9,758 nt of DNA from Lachnospiraceae bacterium UBA1753 (lineage in GTDB: Bacteria > Bacillota > Clostridia > Lachnospirales > Lachnospiraceae). Below are positions 7,322 through 9,758 of this stretch, in pieces. Numbering within the stretch: position 1 is the stretch's first letter; every line of letters begins with the position of its first letter. The DNA lies in assembly GCA_002317595.1 (NCBI GenBank), contig DCHL01000038.1, positions 6,155 through 15,912 on the forward strand, given 5' to 3'. The position numbers and the translations under genes were made by a program. The notes under the pieces are model-generated. The model was not told the origin of the DNA. It did not search any database and was given only the letters and a program-made list of their open reading frames with translations.

Positions 7322-7359
7322 CAAAACGCAAAAACGGCGCCACCCGAAGGCAGCACCGT
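7322..7359 (-). terminator. Rho-independent terminator after the GHL10 hydrolase gene
   Basis: The minus strand forms an 11-bp stem (arms 7349-7359 and 7334-7344, three G-U wobbles) closed by a UUCG loop on a C-G pair. It is followed by TTTTT and, after three bases, TTTT. It begins 48 nt after the hydrolase stop and separates that gene from the surface-protein operon. A T-rich stretch on the plus-strand side (7361-7378) could let it work in the other direction, but no plus-strand gene is present. Confidence 0.9.
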
Positions 7360-7407
7360 CTGTTTTTCTTATTTTTTCAATATGAAATTCAACCCACATC
7401 AGACGAA

Positions 7408-8391
7408 TTATCTATTTCTCAGATTTGCAAGTTCTGCCTGCGATGTGGCATCTGACAGATCAGCATAATCGAACAGGATATAGCCTCTCCAGCCATTACC
7501 TGCTGCAAGATTGGCCTGTGTCTGAAGGTTGTTGTTCTTCAGTGTCCATCCAGGATCTGCTCCCAGCGGATTACCGGTTCTGTAAAGAGCCATTCCAACG
7601 TAAAGAGGAATTCCAGCCTTATTCATGCCTGTCCACTGATTAAGTCTGTTAGTGAACATAGTAGTTGCCGCAGCTGTACCATAGTTGTCTGTCCAGTAAA
7701 TCTGAGGCGCAAGATAATCTACGTAGCCAGGAGTAGAGAGCCATGTGTATACATCAGCACCCATTGCCACGTTGTTCTCCACGTTACCCTGAGGACTTAT
7801 TCCAAAAATCTTACCTGCACCATGACAGGTTGCATACACCTGGGAAATAAGTGCGTTGTTGGCTGCCGCCCCTACAGGAGGGAAGTAGTCATCAAAATGA
7901 ACACCATCAACAGCATAGTTATTTACAACCTCAGCAACGCCTGCAACAATGTTTGACTGTGTTGCAAGAGCTGCATTTCCAGAAAATACACCATTCCTAT
8001 ATCCGTAAGGGTTAATCCATGCGTGGAACTGAAGTCCCTTTGAATGTGCAATGGAAACCATGTCAGCAAGAGGATCATATCCAGGATTCACGCCGTTCAT
8101 CATCATTGTGCTCCAGGGATAGATTGCAGAAGGATATACTGCATCATTGTGGGATCTCACATGCACGATTACTGTATTACATCCATTGGCAAGAACCTTA
8201 TCACACATTGCAGAGAAGGTCGCGCCAAAAGAAGCCTGATCCTTTCCCTTAAGGTTGGCCTGCCAATCCTGGAATGAAATCCACACTCCGTGAATCTCTC
8301 CCGCAGGAGCCGCAAAAGCTGTTCCTGCAAACAGTGTACTAATCATTGCTGCCACGAGAAGCATTGCTGCCAGTTTCTTCATCATTTTCAT
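7408..8391 (-). CDS. Secreted GHL10-family glycoside hydrolase (DigH/YngK-like)
   Basis: This 327-residue exported protein has a signal peptide (MKMMKKLAAMLL, likely cleavage at AFA near 27) and then one TIM-barrel domain filling the rest. Family motifs in order are GVWISF (35-40), VIVHVRSHNDAVYPS (74-88), FHAWINPYG (122-130), VDGVHFDDYFPP (161-172), ISPQGN (198-203) and VDYLAPQIYW (224-233). D167 and D168 fall where family members have conserved acidic residues. Characterised relatives include E. coli DigH, which cleaves denuded peptidoglycan glycan strands, so a cell-wall substrate is the best guess. No wall-binding domain is attached. AAGGAAG lies 6 nt before the ATG at 8391, and a terminator follows the gene. 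The 60-nt gap to the ProX gene contains a possible extended -10 promoter, so it may be transcribed alone. Confidence 0.9.
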   Translation of the reverse strand: MKMMKKLAAMLLVAAMISTLFAGTAFAAPAGEIHGVWISFQDWQANLKGKDQASFGATFSAMCDKVLANGCNTVIVHVRSHNDAVYPSAIYPWSTMMMNGVNPGYDPLADMVSIAHSKGLQFHAWINPYGYRNGVFSGNAALATQSNIVAGVAEVVNNYAVDGVHFDDYFPPVGAAANNALISQVYATCHGAGKIFGISPQGNVENNVAMGADVYTWLSTPGYVDYLAPQIYWTDNYGTAAATTMFTNRLNQWTGMNKAGIPLYVGMALYRTGNPLGADPGWTLKNNNLQTQANLAAGNGWRGYILFDYADLSDATSQAELANLRNR

Positions 8392-8419
8392 ATTTTTCTT
8401 CCTTTTCTATTACTAATTC

Positions 8420-8428
8420 CTTATATCA
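8420..8428 (-). promoter_or_regulatory. Candidate extended -10 promoter for the GHL10 hydrolase
   Basis: On the minus strand TGATATAAG matches an extended -10 (TG, one base, TATAAG). It sits 28 nt upstream of the hydrolase ATG, in the 60-nt gap after the ProX stop. A matching -35 is weak at best, so the call is tentative. No terminator separates ProX from the hydrolase, and co-transcription remains possible. Confidence 0.35.
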
Positions 8429-8451
8429 TTTAACCTTGCGTTGCTGTCGTC

Positions 8452-9009
8452 TCATTCTCCCAAAAGCTTGACGGTAGTCATATCATGTTTCATTTCCTGA
8501 AGCACTTTACCGAAGACATCTTTTGTATATAACTTTAAGCTTGTTGTGTTGATACATGGATGGCAGCCGACAAACTCGCCACTTAATACATCCTCATCAA
8601 CCAAGAGACGTACCGCATTTTCTGTGTCATTCATCAAACCCAGAACACTAACCGAGCCAGGAGTAATATCCAAATATTTCTCCATTGCTTCTGCTGATGC
8701 AAAGCTAAGCCGCGCACATCCAAGCTGGGATGAAAGTTCTTTTGTCTTAAAAACTTTATCTCCTGGCATCATTAGCAGGTAATACTGCGTCTGCTGTCTG
8801 TTACAGAGGAACAGGTTCTTACATATTGTTGCTTCCAGCACAGCATCAATCTCTGCGCATGCCTCTATCGTGTTCGCATTAGCGTCCGGATGATCACATC
8901 TCCAGAATTCTATTCCCAAATCATCCAGAAAAGAATAACACCTTTTCTCTTTATCAAGTCTGTCCGAATAATCTGCCGGTGACCCTTTTTCCAATTTATA
9001 TTTCATCAT
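8452..9009 (-). CDS. proX: Prolyl-tRNA editing deacylase, ProX/YbaK (INS) family
   Basis: The protein (185 residues from the chosen start) is a free-standing editing domain homologous to the INS domain of bacterial prolyl-tRNA synthetase. It hydrolyses mischarged tRNA-Pro (alanyl or cysteinyl, depending on subfamily) in the cytoplasm. Diagnostic parts are the ICKNLFL stretch with K64 as the conserved INS lysine, MPGDK (81-85), the TPGSVSVLGLMND block (116-128), and GCHPCINT (148-155), which carries the family's Pro and Asn positions. I chose ATG 9009 because homologues begin close to there and GGAG lies 11 nt upstream; ATG 9006 is nearly as likely. A GTG at 9039 would add ten residues with no ribosome site. 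It lies 135 nt downstream of the DUF523 gene with no clear terminator between. The ProX-versus-YbaK assignment, and so the amino acid removed, is by overall resemblance only. Confidence 0.88.
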   Translation of the reverse strand: MMKYKLEKGSPADYSDRLDKEKRCYSFLDDLGIEFWRCDHPDANANTIEACAEIDAVLEATICKNLFLCNRQQTQYYLLMMPGDKVFKTKELSSQLGCARLSFASAEAMEKYLDITPGSVSVLGLMNDTENAVRLLVDEDVLSGEFVGCHPCINTTSLKLYTKDVFGKVLQEMKHDMTTVKLLGE

Positions 9010-9144
9010 TACTGTTGATACTCCAAAGTCATTATGCACATGATTACCATCTACGGAATACCATTCTATATTAATTTTACGATATTCGCATCACATATTT
9101 TTTGATAGCAACAGATTTTCATTAATAATGATTGCAGGTTTCCA

Positions 9145-9561
9145 TCAGATATCTTCCGCATCGACCACTCTGATACCACTTTCGTTCAGAATCCTCGCAA
9201 AGACACCCTGGCCCTTAATCAGTTTTCCAGAAAAAGTCCCATCATATATTTCTTTCACTCCGCAGCTGGGACTTCTTGACTGCAGTATCGCCATATCAAC
9301 GCGGTTCTCCACTGCAAGCCTCAATGCTTTCTTGGCCCCACGCCTAAACTGATCATCGACGACCTCGCCAATATTAGTAGTGATAACACCATTGACGACC
9401 TCAGCCGGATTTCTGGGGGTGCTAAGTCCTCCCAGGACCTCTGGACATACAGGAATGACCTCGTGTCCCTTGACATATTCAAGTACTCTGTCACTTAAGT
9501 TATTCCCACCATTATACTTGCAGTTCTCACCAAGGAGACACGCACTGACCATTATCCTCAT
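9145..9561 (-). CDS. DUF523 (TudS-like) iron-sulfur protein
   Basis: The 138-residue protein matches the short form of DUF523 (COG1683). Conserved blocks are VSACLLGENCKYNGG (5-19), PVCPEVLGGLSTPR (37-50) and LQSRSPSCG (93-101). Cysteines at 8, 14, 39 and 100 lie in these blocks; C8, C39 and C100 are the likely ligands of a [4Fe-4S] cluster. The characterised member TudS is a thiouracil desulfidase that uses such a cluster to remove sulfur from 2-thiouracil, so a desulfidase role on thiolated bases is the best family-based guess. Whether this protein acts on free thiouracil is not known. AGGG lies 4-5 nt before the ATG at 9561, and homologues start at the same point. No good terminator follows it, so it may be co-transcribed with the ProX gene. 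The short gap upstream holds only weak promoter-like sequence. Confidence 0.9.
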   Translation of the reverse strand: MRIMVSACLLGENCKYNGGNNLSDRVLEYVKGHEVIPVCPEVLGGLSTPRNPAEVVNGVITTNIGEVVDDQFRRGAKKALRLAVENRVDMAILQSRSPSCGVKEIYDGTFSGKLIKGQGVFARILNESGIRVVDAEDI

Positions 9562-9618
9562 ATCGCCCTACAATTCAGTCTATTTGCCGAAAAAATATTG
9601 CCGCTTACCGATTGCCAA

Positions 9619-9655
9619 CAAAGAAAAAACCTGAAACACTCTCATGTCTCAGGTT
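9619..9655 (-). terminator. Rho-independent terminator of the tRNA operon
   Basis: Starting 5 nt after the tRNA-Cys, the minus strand forms an 11-bp stem with one G-U pair (arms 9645-9655 and 9628-9638), a six-base loop, and then a run of T residues (9624-9629) continuing as CTTT. It ends the tRNA transcript just before the DUF523 gene. Confidence 0.9.
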
Positions 9656-9660
9656 CTTCA

Positions 9661-9731
9661 AGGTGACTACCAGATTTGAACTGGTGATCAGGGAGTTGCA
9701 GTCCCACGCCTTACCACTTGGCTAAGTCACC
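9661..9731 (-). tRNA. tRNA-Cys (GCA)
   Basis: A full 71-nt cloverleaf is visible. The acceptor GGTGACT (9725-9731) pairs with AGTCACC (9662-9668), with U as discriminator at 9661. The D arm is GCCAAGTGGTAAGGC, the anticodon GCA is at 9697-9699 in the loop CTGCAAC, and the T arm ACCAG/CTGGT carries TTCAAAT. CCA is not encoded. The anticodon stem has a U-U mismatch at the top pair (27:43), leaving four good pairs. U as discriminator and GCA together fit cysteine. Confidence 0.95.
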
Positions 9732-9734
9732 ATA

Positions 9735-9758
9735 TGACTCCGACGGGAATTGAACCCG
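9735..9758 (-). tRNA. 3' end of a tRNA cut by the right edge (identity unknown)
   Basis: The T arm (CGGG, TTCAATT, CCCG), the acceptor 3' strand CGGAGTC and an A discriminator (9735) are visible 3 nt upstream of the tRNA-Cys. No CCA is encoded. The anticodon lies outside the window, so the amino acid cannot be given. Tight spacing shows that it shares a transcript with tRNA-Cys. Confidence 0.88.

Noticed and set aside
9010..9039. GTG start extending the ProX protein by ten residues
   Set aside because: No Shine-Dalgarno sequence precedes it, and family members begin near the ATG pair at 9006-9009.

Overview
This window looks like a chromosomal segment of a low-to-mid GC Gram-positive anaerobe in the Clostridia, most likely of the Lachnospiraceae type. 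The evidence is the strong AGGAGG-type ribosome binding sites, T-rich intrinsic terminators, Gram-positive signal peptides without an outer-membrane context, an ECF sigma factor, and ProX and DUF523 proteins that closely resemble clostridial homologues. This placement comes from recognising protein families; no search was run. Every supported gene lies on the minus strand, so transcription runs from right to left. The plus-strand open frames are shadows.

Right end (9009-9758): the 3' end of an unidentified tRNA is followed after 3 nt by a complete tRNA-Cys(GCA) and then a clean rho-independent terminator. Next are a DUF523 (TudS-like) iron-sulfur protein and a ProX/YbaK-type prolyl-tRNA editing deacylase. 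Between 7408 and 8391 lies a secreted GHL10-family (DigH/YngK-like) glycoside hydrolase, closed by a second terminator with a UUCG-type loop at 7322-7359.

Centre and left (455-7192): after a candidate promoter near 7230-7260 comes a compact five-gene array. Its members are (1) a 1310-residue secreted protein with a transglutaminase-like Cys-His-Asp domain, a chitobiase-C-like module, seven InlB-type B-repeats and four Ig-like (Big_2) domains; (2) an AAC(3)-fold N-acyltransferase; (3) a DUF2172/DUF4910 aminopeptidase-like zinc protein with a C-terminal winged helix; (4) a stand-alone acyl carrier protein; (5) a MaoC-type (R)-hydratase. Gaps are 42, 34 and 1 nt, then an 8-nt overlap. A 67-nt gap then leads to an ECF sigma factor with a GTG start that runs off the left edge.

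My reading, as inference, is that genes 2-5 form a small acyl-ACP-dependent tailoring module. Such families recur in surface-polysaccharide or flagellin-glycan loci. Here the module is tied transcriptionally to a large extracellular transglutaminase-like protein rather than to glycosyltransferases. The enzyme that loads the ACP is not in the window. A 23-bp tandem duplication of a small hairpin covers the stop codon of gene 2 and the ribosome binding site of gene 3, and is the most unusual non-coding feature.
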